Counted from the stretch's first letter, positions 17,633 to 26,181 are shown. The stretch is DNA of 64,000 bases from Actinoplanes flavus (GCF_017592555.1 NZ_JAGFNS010000027.1:1-64000); one strand, 5' to 3'. The notes: generated from the letters alone by a model not told the origin. Numbers and translations are program-made.

Positions 17633-18818
17633 TCCAGGACTCGCCGGTGTCGTTGCATTCGACACCGAGATCGCCGAACCCGACCGGGACGGCGGGGCGT
17701 TGCGATACCGCGGCGTCGACATCACCACACTCGCCGGAACGGTCTCGTTCGGCGACGTGTGGGGCCTGCTCGTCGACGGCGACTTCACCCGCGGCCTTCC
17801 GGTCGCGGAGCCGCTGCCGCCGCTGACGGCCAGTGGTGACATCCGTGCCGACGTGCAGGCGGCGGTCTCACTGCTGGCGCCCCGGTGGAAGCTGGGGCAG
17901 CTGATCGACATTCCTGACGACCAGGCCCGGGACGACCTGGCCCGGGCATCGGCGGCCACGCTGTCCTATGTGGCCCAGGCGGCCCGGGCAGCCTATCCGC
18001 CCGCGCCGACATCGGCCCGGGCCCCTGTGGACAACCGTTCCACCGACCGGCTCGGCATGTCGCGTGACGTGCGGATTCCCGCCGTGCCGCAGCGACTCGT
18101 CGACGCTGGGCGGACCGCCACCGAACGGTTCATGATCGCCTGGCAGGGCGAGCCGGACCCGCGGCACGTCGCGGCGATCGACCGGTACTGGATCTGCGCG
18201 GCCGAACACGGCATGAACGCCTCCACGTTCACCGGCCGCGTGGTCGCCAGCACCGGCGCGGACGCCCCCGCCTGTCTGTCGGCGGCCGTCGCGGCGCTGT
18301 CCGGCCCGTTGCACGGCGGAGCGCCGTCCCGGGCGCTGGAGATGATCGAGGAGGTCGAGAGGGGAACCGACGCCCGTCGCCACGTACGCGGGATCCTGGA
18401 CAGTGGCCGGCGACTCATGGGTTTCGGCCACGCGATCTACCGAACCGAGGACCCTCGGGCGCGCCTTCTGCGTGACGCCGCTCGCGAACTCGCCGCACCC
18501 CGTTACGAGGTGGCGCGCGACCTGGAACTGGCGGCCCTGGCCGAGCTGCGCGAACGCAAGCCGGACCGTGTGCTGGCCACGAACGTCGAATTCTGGGCCG
18601 CGGTGATCCTGGACTTCGCGGGAGTGCCGGCCGAGATGTTCACGTCCATGTTCACCTGCGCCCGTACGGCCGGCTGGAGCGCGCACATCCTCGAACAGAA
18701 GCGCTTGGGCAAGATCATCCGCCCTTCCGCGGACTACGTGGGCCCCACCGAACGCCCGGCCACCGAGGTGCGCGGCTGGCCCGAGGCCCTCCACCGAAAC
18801 TCCCGCTTGGGCTTGTGA
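17619..18818 (+). CDS. citA: citrate synthase 2, CitA type
   Basis: A 399-residue citrate synthase of the actinobacterial CitA subgroup. The N-terminal GVVAFDTEIAEPDRDGGALR and RYRGVDI are typical. Catalytic His residues lie in GPLHGGAPS (about 231) and GFGHAIYRTEDPRA (about 269). The third catalytic position reads NVEFW, with Glu324 where most citrate synthases have Asp; as I recall this Glu is usual in the CitA subgroup. TMFTCARTAGW-like sequence near the end confirms the family. ATG 17619 lies inside the palindrome cluster, so the promoter and start are tightly packed. It condenses oxaloacetate with acetyl-CoA in the citric acid cycle. Confidence 0.92.
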   Translation: MLTVNPGLAGVVAFDTEIAEPDRDGGALRYRGVDITTLAGTVSFGDVWGLLVDGDFTRGLPVAEPLPPLTASGDIRADVQAAVSLLAPRWKLGQLIDIPDDQARDDLARASAATLSYVAQAARAAYPPAPTSARAPVDNRSTDRLGMSRDVRIPAVPQRLVDAGRTATERFMIAWQGEPDPRHVAAIDRYWICAAEHGMNASTFTGRVVASTGADAPACLSAAVAALSGPLHGGAPSRALEMIEEVERGTDARRHVRGILDSGRRLMGFGHAIYRTEDPRARLLRDAARELAAPRYEVARDLELAALAELRERKPDRVLATNVEFWAAVILDFAGVPAEMFTSMFTCARTAGWSAHILEQKRLGKIIRPSADYVGPTERPATEVRGWPEALHRNSRLGL

Positions 18819-18829
18819 GCGTCGGCCGG

Positions 18830-19115
18830 TCTCGGCTCTCCGTCTGTTGAGGTGCAGGGCCGGCTCGAGGGTCTCTGTTGCGACTCTTTGTCTGTGAGTG
18901 TGGCGGGTCTCGGCTCTCTGTCTGTTGAGGTGCGGGGCCGGCTCGAGGGTCTCTGTTGCGACTCTTTGTCTGTGAGTGTGGCGGGTCTCGACTCTCCGCA
19001 TGTCGAGGTGCGGGCCGGCTGGAGGTCTTCTGTCGCAGCTCTTGCTTGTGGGTGTTGGCTGATCCGGGCTTTCCGTCTCCGTCTGTTGAGGTCCGAGCCG
19101 GCTCGAGGTCCACTG
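18830..19115. repeat. 78-bp degenerate tandem repeat
   Basis: About 3.5 copies of a unit beginning near TCTGTTGAGGTG start at 18843, 18921, 18999 and 19082, giving periods of 78, 78 and 83 bp. The first two copies are nearly identical and later ones diverge. The array begins just after the CitA stop. Reading frames across it are low-complexity and not convincing as genes. Confidence 0.85.
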
Positions 19116-19655
19116 CCGCGACTCTTGTTGTGGTCTGAGCGCCTCGTCCACCGTCGCCGGCTTGCGTGCGCCCGCTGTCGTCGGCCCGGTGGGCCTACCG
19201 GTGGTATGGGCAGCGAGGTGGCGCGCGGGGATGGCCGGTGCCCAGAAGGGAGAGTAGCGCCACAATTCCGACACTACGGACAACCGCATCTAAGTCGGGA
19301 GTGTCCCGGTTATCGGGACGGACGGCGTCCCCAAGCGCTGTCCTCCGGCCGGCGGCTCTGCCGCCGGCCGCCGATCACGGGTTGCCGGTCGCCGTGAGGC
19401 CCTGATCGCGGACTTCCGCCTCGACGGAAGGCTGCCTGGTCAGGTTCTTCCGGGCGGCCGGCGGGCCACGTGCGCAGAGCACTGGATCGTCCGGTCGTTC
19501 TGGGCACGGGCCGCGGTTCGCTGCTTGACCCGTCGATCGGGGGTGGGCTCCTGGTCCGGCGTTCGGCTCGCAGTACACGGGCTGATCGCGCGGACAGGCG
19601 GCCTAGATCCCGGCCGCAATCAACCGGCGGCCTCCGACCAGGCAGAAGGTGTTCG
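19116..19655. other. 540-bp spacer without a supported gene
   Basis: No frame on either strand gives a recognisable protein with a ribosome-binding site. It must contain the promoter of the repeat protein starting at 19656, but I could not single one out. Confidence 0.5.
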
Positions 19656-21299
19656 ATGGTAGTCAACCCTCGAGGATCCACGTCCGACGACCCACACGGG
19701 TATCCAGCAGTATCCACAACCGACCCGGCAGGTCGCGGGTTCACCGCAACAAGCTCAATATCAAGCCGTTCTTCGATCCCACCAACGCTGATCACCTCAA
19801 CGCCTGGTTCGTCAACGTTGACGGATGCGACGTTGATTCAGCCGGTTGTTGAGGGTTCGGCATCGGGTCGTTCTTCGATCTCGTCGACGTTGATGGGTTC
19901 GGCGGCGGGTTTGTCGACGTTGACGGATGCGACGTTGATTCAGCCGGTTGTTGAGGGTTCGGCATCGAGCCGCTTTTCGATCCCGTCGACGTTGATCGGT
20001 TCGACGCCGGGTTTGTCAACGTTGACCGACGCGACATTGATCCAGCCAATTGTTGAGGACTCACCGTCAAGTCGTTCGGCACTGAGCGGTGCAACGGCAA
20101 GTGGTCCTGCATTGAGCGGTGCGACGACGCCCCAATCCTTGCTGAGCAGTTCAGCGGCGAGCAGTTCGGTGGTCAGCGGTGCGGTGGCGACCGGTTCGGC
20201 GCTGGGTGGCGCGACGACGGACAGGTCCACGTCGAGCGGATCAGGGACACGTCGGACGGCGGCGGGTGATTCGGGTGGGCGGCCGCGTGTAGTGGGTGGT
20301 GTCCGTGCGAGGCGGCCAACGCTTGCCGAGTTGGCTGAGACACAGGTGATGTCGAGCGAGGCGATCGCGGCACGCATCGCCGCGAGCCGAATGGGTGGCC
20401 AGGGCCAGGCCGGATCCTTCCCGGGGGCAGGCTCCGGAGTCCCCGCCGTGGGCCGGACGCGGCCCGGCGTTCCGGCCTCGGAAGGTCTGGCAGCGGTGCG
20501 GGAGCGTTCCGCTTCGGCGGCATCACGGCTGCTGAGTGCGACCGTCAATCTCGCGGCCCTCGGGTGGGCCGCACGGAAACGACCGGCCCTGAGCGTCACC
20601 TTTGCCGCCGCCGGGCTCGGGGCGGTCGTCGCCTCCGTGTTCAGCCTTGCGCCGGAGCGTGCGGAGTTCCGTCCACCGCCGGCCTCCGGCATGCGGGTTC
20701 CCACCACCGCGAAGGCCTCCGCCGGCTCCTCCCACGCCGGGATCGCCCCCTATGCGCCAACCTCTGCCGCGGCCGGCGATCAGGCCACACCCGGAACCCG
20801 GTCGGGCCGGGCCAGGAACGGCCGTTCATCGGCTCGCCCCTCGTCGAGCGGCAGCACACCGGCGAACTCTCTGGTGAGTGCCGACCCGGCGACACCGGCC
20901 CCGCGCGGCGGCAAGGCGCGGGACTTCGCCGGCCCGGCCGGCCCCGGAACCCCGGAGACCGCGTCGATCAGGCTGAGCCAGCCAAACGACGGCGGCACTG
21001 TCGGCGCCGGTACGTCGATCACCGGTAGCGCCGACCTTCCCGCCGATCACCAGATCTGGCTCTTGTGGCGGCAGGGAGCCGGCTCCTACCACGTCGGAGG
21101 CGCCTGCCGTGGTGGCCGGACCTTCACCTGCGATCCTCCAGGACTCGAAAATGGCGGCGACGACACCTTCCAGCTCACGGCTGTCATCGTCGATCCGGAT
21201 ACCGGGCGGACACTCCACGCCGGAGAGACCCGCGACTCCCTGCCGAGCCACCTCGCCCGTCACGACATCACGATCACCGTCCGCCGGGCCGCGGGGTAG
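19656..21299 (+). CDS. single-pass membrane protein with N-terminal 34-residue repeats
   Basis: A 547-residue protein of unknown function. Residues about 30-140 are three Ser/Thr-rich 34-residue repeats (unit LSTLTDATLIQPVVEGSAS), followed by a second Ser/Ala/Thr-rich stretch to about 200. A segment with RRPTLAELAETQVMSSEAIAARIAAS (about 225-250) looks structured and cytoplasmic. One membrane helix lies at about 312-332 (SVTFAAAGLGAVVASVF). The C-terminal about 115 residues (with IWLLWRQG and two Cys) look like an extracytoplasmic Ig-like domain common at the end of actinobacterial membrane proteins. ATG 19656 follows AGAAGG. The repeat part has lower third-position GC than its neighbours. 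Confidence 0.7.
   Translation: MVVNPRGSTSDDPHGYPAVSTTDPAGRGFTATSSISSRSSIPPTLITSTPGSSTLTDATLIQPVVEGSASGRSSISSTLMGSAAGLSTLTDATLIQPVVEGSASSRFSIPSTLIGSTPGLSTLTDATLIQPIVEDSPSSRSALSGATASGPALSGATTPQSLLSSSAASSSVVSGAVATGSALGGATTDRSTSSGSGTRRTAAGDSGGRPRVVGGVRARRPTLAELAETQVMSSEAIAARIAASRMGGQGQAGSFPGAGSGVPAVGRTRPGVPASEGLAAVRERSASAASRLLSATVNLAALGWAARKRPALSVTFAAAGLGAVVASVFSLAPERAEFRPPPASGMRVPTTAKASAGSSHAGIAPYAPTSAAAGDQATPGTRSGRARNGRSSARPSSSGSTPANSLVSADPATPAPRGGKARDFAGPAGPGTPETASIRLSQPNDGGTVGAGTSITGSADLPADHQIWLLWRQGAGSYHVGGACRGGRTFTCDPPGLENGGDDTFQLTAVIVDPDTGRTLHAGETRDSLPSHLARHDITITVRRAAG
19740..20070 (+). repeat. 102-bp in-frame tandem repeat
   Basis: Three copies of a 102-bp unit, marked by CGTTGATTCA at 19831 and 19933 and CATTGATCCA at 20035. 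The period is exactly 34 codons, so copy changes keep the frame. Palindromes GTCAACGTTGAC occur at 19811-19822 and 20015-20026. Confidence 0.9.
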
Positions 21300-21370
21300 C
21301 AGGGCCGCGTCGGCCGGCCGGGGGCCTCACCCGTCGAGGCTGTCCGGACAACGGCTGATCTTGTCCAGCG

Positions 21371-21415
21371 GGCTCTCAGTGCTGTCCCCGCGCCGTTGAG
21401 GCAGCACTGAGAGCC
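21371..21415 (+). terminator. strong hairpin downstream of repeat membrane protein
   Basis: GGCTCTCAGTGCTG (21371-21384) and CAGCACTGAGAGCC (21402-21415) form a perfect 14-bp stem with a 17-nt loop, 71 bp after the stop. There is no T-tract, as is common in high-GC actinomycetes. Confidence 0.65.
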
Positions 21416-21429
21416 AGCCGATCGGTTCC

Positions 21430-21482
21430 GGCTGGCCATGGGTGCTGTCTCGAGCGCTTCGGGACAGCGCCCACGGCCAGCC
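21430..21482. terminator. second hairpin between convergent genes
   Basis: A 20-bp stem with two imperfect pairs (21430-21449 with 21463-21482, arms beginning GGCTGGCC and ending GGCCAGCC) and a 13-nt loop. With the hairpin just upstream it separates rightward and leftward transcription. Confidence 0.55.
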
Positions 21483-21529
21483 GAGCAAGATCGACCACAG
21501 TGCACCGGCGCCTGAGAACGGACAGGTGG

Positions 21530-21740
21530 GGGGTCACGATGGCGGACGGTGATGGGGTCACAGTGGCGGACCGGTGGCGGGATTACGACTGCGGACCGTG
21601 ATCAGGTAACGGTGGCGGACGGTGACGGGTTCACGGTCGTGGACCGGTGGCTGGATCACGACTGCGGACCGTGACCGGGTAACGGCGGCGGACGGGGACG
21701 GGTTCACGGTCGTGGACCGGTGGCGGGATCGCGGTGGCGG
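21530..21740. repeat. 73-bp degenerate tandem repeat
   Basis: About 2.8 copies of a 73-bp unit rich in GGCGGACGGTGA and GCGGACCGTGA, with ACGACTGCGG at 21585 and 21658. It fills the spacer between the hairpins and the leftward hydrolase gene. A 73-bp period does not preserve frame, so this is not a coding repeat. Confidence 0.8.
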
Positions 21741-21813
21741 AAGGGATGGCGCGATCCGGGCGGCGCCCCCTTGACGCCGCCCGGATCACGTTCGCCTGTC
21801 GGGGAAGGGCGCG

Positions 21814-22653
21814 TCAGACGGCCACCTTCGCCAGCATCGGGCGGACCAGGCCGGCGAACTCCTCCGGCCGTTCGATCTGCGGCATGTGGCCGGTTTTCGC
21901 GAACATGTGCGACTGCGCGTGCGGGAACGCCGCCCGCGCGGCGGCCAGGTGGGCACTCGGCAGGATCAGGTCGCGGTCGCCCCAGACGATCATCGTGGGC
22001 TTGGCGTGACCGGCGACGCGTGGCAGCAGCTCGGCACGCCACGCCGCGGCGACACCGCGGAGACCACCGAGTTCCTTGGCGATCTCCAGGTAGACGGCGG
22101 CGAAGTCCGGCTGCCGGGCGATCCGGATGGCCATCTCGATGCGCTCGGGGGTGACCAGCGTGCGGTCCGCGAAGATCATCCGTTCCATCCGCGGAGCGGT
22201 GAGCCGGTCGATGCGGCGCAGCATCTGCCGGCCCAGCCCGGGTACGGCGAGCATGCGCAGCGCGACGGTCACCTCCTTGCCGAACCCGGCGCTGTTCACC
22301 AGGGTCAGCGTCGACACCCGCTCGGGCGCGCCGGCCAGCATGGTCATCGACACGGCGCCGCCGAGCGAGTTGCCCATCAGATGTACGGGACGGTTCTCGC
22401 CGAGTTCGTCGAGGGTGGCCCATACGCCGTCGGCGAGCACGCCGAGCGTTGTCGGCAACGGCATTCGTTGCGACAGGCCGAAGCCGGGCATGTCCAGACT
22501 GATCACCCGGTAGTCACCGTCGAGCAGCGGATGCTGCATCGCCCAGTCCTCCAGACTGCGGCCGATGCCGTGCAGCAGGACGACCGGGGGAGCGGCCGGA
22601 TCCCCGCTCTCGTGAAAACGAATCCGGCTTCCGCGTACGTCCAGATGTCTCAT
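21814..22653 (-). CDS. alpha/beta-hydrolase of the monooxygenase operon
   Basis: A 279-residue alpha/beta-hydrolase with oxyanion motif LLHGIGRS, nucleophile elbow GNSLGG (Ser about 95), and late acid and His (WGDRDLI, KTGHMPQIE). It is the last gene of a five-gene leftward operon and overlaps the SDR gene by 4 bp (ATGA). In a pathway where a Baeyer-Villiger-type enzyme makes an ester or lactone, this enzyme would hydrolyse it. That role is inferred from context. Confidence 0.9.
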   Translation of the reverse strand: MRHLDVRGSRIRFHESGDPAAPPVVLLHGIGRSLEDWAMQHPLLDGDYRVISLDMPGFGLSQRMPLPTTLGVLADGVWATLDELGENRPVHLMGNSLGGAVSMTMLAGAPERVSTLTLVNSAGFGKEVTVALRMLAVPGLGRQMLRRIDRLTAPRMERMIFADRTLVTPERIEMAIRIARQPDFAAVYLEIAKELGGLRGVAAAWRAELLPRVAGHAKPTMIVWGDRDLILPSAHLAAARAAFPHAQSHMFAKTGHMPQIERPEEFAGLVRPMLAKVAV

Positions 22654-23528
22654 CGCCGGACCACCGCTCTCGCCGGGCGTGCGCCGCGGGACACCGACGC
22701 CGCGGTCAGCGCGCGCACGATCCGCGCGTGACCGACCGGCAGAAGCCGGGCCAGCAGGTCCGGCGCCTTGGCGCTGGAGGCGATCAGCAACCGGGCCTTT
22801 CGCTTCGCGACGGCCCGCAGGATCTGCTCCGCGGCCTTGTCGGCGGGATAGCTGAGCAGCGCGGCGAAGACTTTGCGGTGGGGTTCGATCTCTTCTTCCG
22901 GTACGTGTGAGCCGACCAGCGCCGACTCCGCGATCCTGGTCCGGATGCCCCCGGGGTGGACCGTCGTGACGCCCACCCCGTTGTCGGCGAGCTCGCCGCG
23001 CAGCGACTCACTCAGTCCGCGCAGTGCGAACTTGCTGGCGCTGTAGGCGGCCTGTCCCGGCGGCGCGATCAATCCGAACAGACTGGACACGTTGACGAGA
23101 TGTCCACCCGGTGTGGCAGTCAATGCGGGAATCAATGCGTGGATGAGAAGCATCGGCGCCCGGAAGTTGACGTTCATGACCTTCTCGAACTGCTCGACCG
23201 ACACCTGGTCGAAGCGCCCGCCGAGCGCGATCCCGGCATTGTTGACCAGCAGGCCGATCGCCGGATGTTCGGTGAGCACGCGCTTCGCCACCGATTCGAC
23301 CGCTGCCCGGTCGGAGAGGTCAGCGACGATCGTTTCCACCTGGAGAGCGGGATGGGCGCTCCGGATCCGCTCGGCCACCGGGTTGAGCCGGTCCTCGTCG
23401 ACGTCGATCAGGACCAGGTCGCTGCCGCGGAACGCCAGGCCGTAGGCGAGTTGTTCGCCGATGCCGCTGGCCGCGCCGGTGAGCACGGCGGTGCGCCCGG
23501 CGAACCGGTACTCGGGGAGTCGGGTCAT
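22650..23528 (-). CDS. short-chain dehydrogenase/reductase
   Basis: A 292-residue SDR with TGAASGIG (about 17-24), NNAG, catalytic Ser in NVSSLFG and YSASK (Tyr and Lys). The C-terminal extension (AKRKARLLIASSAKAPDLLARLLP) is typical of membrane-leaning SDRs found beside flavin monooxygenases in mycobacteria and relatives. It overlaps both neighbours by 4 bp, so it is translationally coupled. It probably interconverts a secondary alcohol and a ketone. Confidence 0.9.
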   Translation of the reverse strand: MTRLPEYRFAGRTAVLTGAASGIGEQLAYGLAFRGSDLVLIDVDEDRLNPVAERIRSAHPALQVETIVADLSDRAAVESVAKRVLTEHPAIGLLVNNAGIALGGRFDQVSVEQFEKVMNVNFRAPMLLIHALIPALTATPGGHLVNVSSLFGLIAPPGQAAYSASKFALRGLSESLRGELADNGVGVTTVHPGGIRTRIAESALVGSHVPEEEIEPHRKVFAALLSYPADKAAEQILRAVAKRKARLLIASSAKAPDLLARLLPVGHARIVRALTAASVSRGARPARAVVRR

Positions 23529-24997
23529 GTAACCACCTCTTCGGAGCGACGGACGGGTGCGGGGCGACGGGTGAAGACCATGTCGCGGGTGACGTCGGCA
23601 CGCGGGGTGGTGACGACGTCACGCAGATAGTTCTGCCGGACCAGCCACGGATCGCGGTTTCCCTGGCGCGGGAACTTGTCGAGGGCGCGCTGCACGTATC
23701 CGGACGAGAGATCGAGCAGCGGGCGCCCGGTCCCGGTTGGGGCGGTCGGGGTCGCGCTGGCGTAGCCGTGCCGTTCCATGTGGTCGAGCAGTTTCAGCAG
23801 GTAGCGATGGGACAGGTCGGCGCGCAGGGTCCAGGACGCGTTGACGTAGCCGATGCAGTAGGCGAAGTTCGGCACCCCGCCGAGCATCAGCCCGCGGTAG
23901 GCGGCCGTCCCGCCGATCTCGACCGGGTCACCGTCGACGGAGAGCGCGATCCCGCCGACCGGCAGAAGGGACAGCCCGGTGGCCGAGACGACGACGTCGG
24001 CATCGACAACCGTTCCCGACTTGAGCCGGATGCCCTCGGGAACGAACGTCTCGATGTGGTCGGTCACCACCGAGGCACGGCCACTCGTGATCGACTGGTA
24101 GAGGTCACCGGCCGGGATCACGCACAGGCGCTGGTCCCACGGGTCGTAGTGCGGTTTGAAGTGCTCATCCACGTACCCCGGATTCTGGAGGAAGTGGATG
24201 GCGACGCGCCGCAGCGCGCGTCGCACGAGCTTGGGCCGCCGCCTCGCGAGTTGGTAGAAGCCTTGCGTGAGCAGGATGTTCTTGGCGCGTGCCACGCCGT
24301 TGGCCGCCTTCGGCGGCAGCAGGCGACGGGCCAGGTCGGCGATCACGTCCCGGTTCGGCAGGGGAGTGACGTACGTGGGAGAGCGCTGCACCATCGTGAC
24401 GTGCGCCGCGTCGGCGGCCATGGCCGGAACCAGCGTGACGGCGGTCGCGCCGCTGCCGATGACCGCGACACGCTTGCCCCGGTAATCGAGATCCGGTGGC
24501 CAGAACTGTGGGTGCACGAGCTTCCCGGTGTAATCGCCGAGGCCCGGGAAGTCCGGCTGGTAGCCCTCGTCGTAGCGGTAATAGCCGGCGCATCCGTAGA
24601 GAAAGCCGCAGGTCAGGGCGGTCCCATCGGCGATGTGCACGGTCCAGCGGGCGTCCGCGGTGGACCACTCGGCACGCACCACGCGGGCGCCGAACCGGAT
24701 GTGCCGGGTGATGCCGGCCTCCTCGGCGGTGTCCTCGATGTACTGGCGGATCTTGTCGCCGGAGGCGAGTGACTCGGGTTCTCGCCACGGGCGGAACGGG
24801 TAGCTGAGCGTGTACATGTCCGAGTCGGAGCGGACGCCCGGGTAGCGGAACAGGTCCCAGGTGCCGCCGATCGCGCCGCGCGCCTCGAGGATGGCGTAGG
24901 TGTCGTGCGGACGCTGCCGTTGCAGCCGCCAGGCGGCGCCGATGCCGGACAGGCCCGCGCCGATGATCAGGACGTCGAAGTGCTGCTCAGTGGGCAT
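23525..24997 (-). CDS. flavin-containing monooxygenase, Baeyer-Villiger type
   Basis: A 490-residue class B flavoprotein monooxygenase. GAGLSGIG (about 14-21) binds FAD and GSGATAV (about 180-186) binds NADPH. Between them, FRYPGVRSDSD is the conserved FMO/BVMO region. ATG 24997 follows AAAGG and gives the usual short N-terminus. Such enzymes insert oxygen beside a carbonyl or into N/S atoms. The flanking SDR and hydrolase support ketone oxidation followed by ester cleavage. The organisation recalls the mymA region of Mycobacterium tuberculosis. Substrate unknown. Confidence 0.92.
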   Translation of the reverse strand: MPTEQHFDVLIIGAGLSGIGAAWRLQRQRPHDTYAILEARGAIGGTWDLFRYPGVRSDSDMYTLSYPFRPWREPESLASGDKIRQYIEDTAEEAGITRHIRFGARVVRAEWSTADARWTVHIADGTALTCGFLYGCAGYYRYDEGYQPDFPGLGDYTGKLVHPQFWPPDLDYRGKRVAVIGSGATAVTLVPAMAADAAHVTMVQRSPTYVTPLPNRDVIADLARRLLPPKAANGVARAKNILLTQGFYQLARRRPKLVRRALRRVAIHFLQNPGYVDEHFKPHYDPWDQRLCVIPAGDLYQSITSGRASVVTDHIETFVPEGIRLKSGTVVDADVVVSATGLSLLPVGGIALSVDGDPVEIGGTAAYRGLMLGGVPNFAYCIGYVNASWTLRADLSHRYLLKLLDHMERHGYASATPTAPTGTGRPLLDLSSGYVQRALDKFPRQGNRDPWLVRQNYLRDVVTTPRADVTRDMVFTRRPAPVRRSEEVVT

Positions 24998-25310
24998 CCT
25001 GTGCCTTTCTCGGGTGCGGCGCGAACCACGGTGGAGTGCCGGTGCCGGAGATGCGGACGCCGCCCCAGGGATCCGGATCACTCAACTTCACCGTCGTCTC
25101 GGGCGAGCCGGGAACGATGATCGTCGCCGTCCGCAGGCCACCGCTGACCCGTTCGCGCAACAGATCGTCCGGTCCGGTGCGCCCGGCCCAGCGAAACCGG
25201 CCCTCCACCGGCTCGAAGTGGGCCGACATGCGCACCTCGACCGCGACCGTGCCGTGGTCGTCGATGCGTAACGTGGCCGGTCCGCGGTACTCCTCCTCGG
25301 CGGTGCTCAC
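24987..25310 (-). CDS. DUF4873-like small protein
   Basis: A 107-residue protein resembling DUF4873, a beta-rich domain that in actinobacteria occurs beside or fused to flavin monooxygenases. Recognisable are EEYRGPATLRIDDHGTVAVEV and SAHFEPVEGRFRWAGR. It starts at GTG 25310, overlapping the TetR stop by 4 bp, and its 3' end overlaps the monooxygenase start by 11 bp. The biochemical role is unknown; a substrate-carrier or lid role for the monooxygenase is speculation. Confidence 0.8.
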   Translation of the reverse strand: MSTAEEEYRGPATLRIDDHGTVAVEVRMSAHFEPVEGRFRWAGRTGPDDLLRERVSGGLRTATIIVPGSPETTVKLSDPDPWGGVRISGTGTPPWFAPHPRKAQDAH

Positions 25311-26026
25311 TGGTCTCCGGCCCACCCTCCGTGTGCGGCGAGCCCGCCGGGGATGTCGGCGGCCCGGCGGATGCCGGCGATGCCTCCCCAGAGGAACGTC
25401 GTCAGGTAATCGCTGAGCGCCTCCCGGCTGATCGGCTGCTGCTGGCGCAACCACCAGTCGCCGACCGCCTGCACGTAGCCGACCACCCCGTAGGCCCAGG
25501 GCAGCGCGGCGCCGGAGTCGAGGCCGCGGGCGCGCAGCCGGTCGCCGAAGATCCGGGCCAGGCCGCTGGCCACGGTGTCCATCACGTCGGCGACCACGTC
25601 GCGATGCCGGGCGATGTCCGGCTGATGCACGACGAACCGGTACAGGTTGAGGTCCGCCTCGATGTGCGCCAGATAGACGTCGATCGCGGCGCCCACGATC
25701 GCCCGTTCCTCGCGGACCGCCGCGACCGCCGGGACGATCGCCTCCAGGACCATGGCGCCGGCCTGCTGTCCGACGGCCAGCCACAGCTCCGACTTGTCGG
25801 CGAAGTAGCGGTAGAGGACCGGCTTGCTGACGCCGGCGTGGGCGGCGATGGCCTCCATGCCGACGTCGGGACCGTGCATCCGGATCGCTTCGATGGCGGC
25901 GGTGGTCAGCTCCGCCCGGCGCTGTTCACGATGACCGTCCCAGCGGCCGCGACGACCGTCGCCTCGATGGGCGCCTGTTGAGCCGCCCGTCGAGCCGGGA
26001 TTGACTGGCGGAGTGACCGAGTTCAT
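25307..26026 (-). CDS. TetR-family transcriptional regulator
   Basis: A 239-residue TetR protein. After a Pro/Gly/Arg-rich leader (about 1-35) comes the HTH: AAIEAIRMHGPDVGMEAIAAHAGVSKPVLYRYFADK (described at about 45-80), with the hallmark YRYF. The C-terminal ligand domain includes WAYGVVGYVQAVGDWWL. I start at ATG 26026; an earlier in-frame ATG would run through the palindromic operator. First gene of the five-gene operon and divergent from the diiron oxygenase. It probably represses both. Confidence 0.9.
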   Translation of the reverse strand: MNSVTPPVNPGSTGGSTGAHRGDGRRGRWDGHREQRRAELTTAAIEAIRMHGPDVGMEAIAAHAGVSKPVLYRYFADKSELWLAVGQQAGAMVLEAIVPAVAAVREERAIVGAAIDVYLAHIEADLNLYRFVVHQPDIARHRDVVADVMDTVASGLARIFGDRLRARGLDSGAALPWAYGVVGYVQAVGDWWLRQQQPISREALSDYLTTFLWGGIAGIRRAADIPGGLAAHGGWAGDQ

Positions 26027-26036
26027 AGTACTAGAA

Positions 26037-26057
26037 GTAACTGTTACCGCCGGTAAC
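26037..26057. promoter_or_regulatory. candidate TetR operator
   Basis: Two overlapping palindromes: GTAAC-T-GTTAC (26037-26047) and GTTACC-GCC-GGTAAC (26043-26057). They begin 11 bp from the TetR start, in the divergent spacer, the expected place for an operator controlling both directions. Confidence 0.65.
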
Positions 26058-26096
26058 GTCAAGTGCGTTGAGGCGATCGAATTGATCAAGTCGAGT

Positions 26097-26171
26097 CAGT
26101 CAACACGCCCAGTCAACACGCCCAGTCAACACGCCCGGTCAACGCGTTCAGTCAACGCGTTCAGTCAACAC
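26097..26171 (+). repeat. 13-bp tandem repeat in the 5' leader of the diiron oxygenase
   Basis: 5.8 head-to-tail copies of a 13-bp unit, CAGTCAACACGCC in the first three and CAGTCAACGCGTT-like in the next two. The final partial copy runs directly into GGAGG before the ATG at 26182. The array therefore sits in the promoter or untranslated leader, where copy number could tune expression. Confidence 0.95.
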
Positions 26172-26181
26172 GGAGGACGGC

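Noticed and set aside
17868-19289. Leftward frames across the 78-bp repeats, reading Arg/Thr/Glu repeats
   Set aside because: 78 bp preserves frame, but there is no ribosome-binding site, and much of the frame is antisense to citA.
26097-26171. 13-bp array as replication-origin iterons or CRISPR
   Set aside because: No replication gene, AT-rich region or spacers. Units are contiguous and sit in a gene leader.
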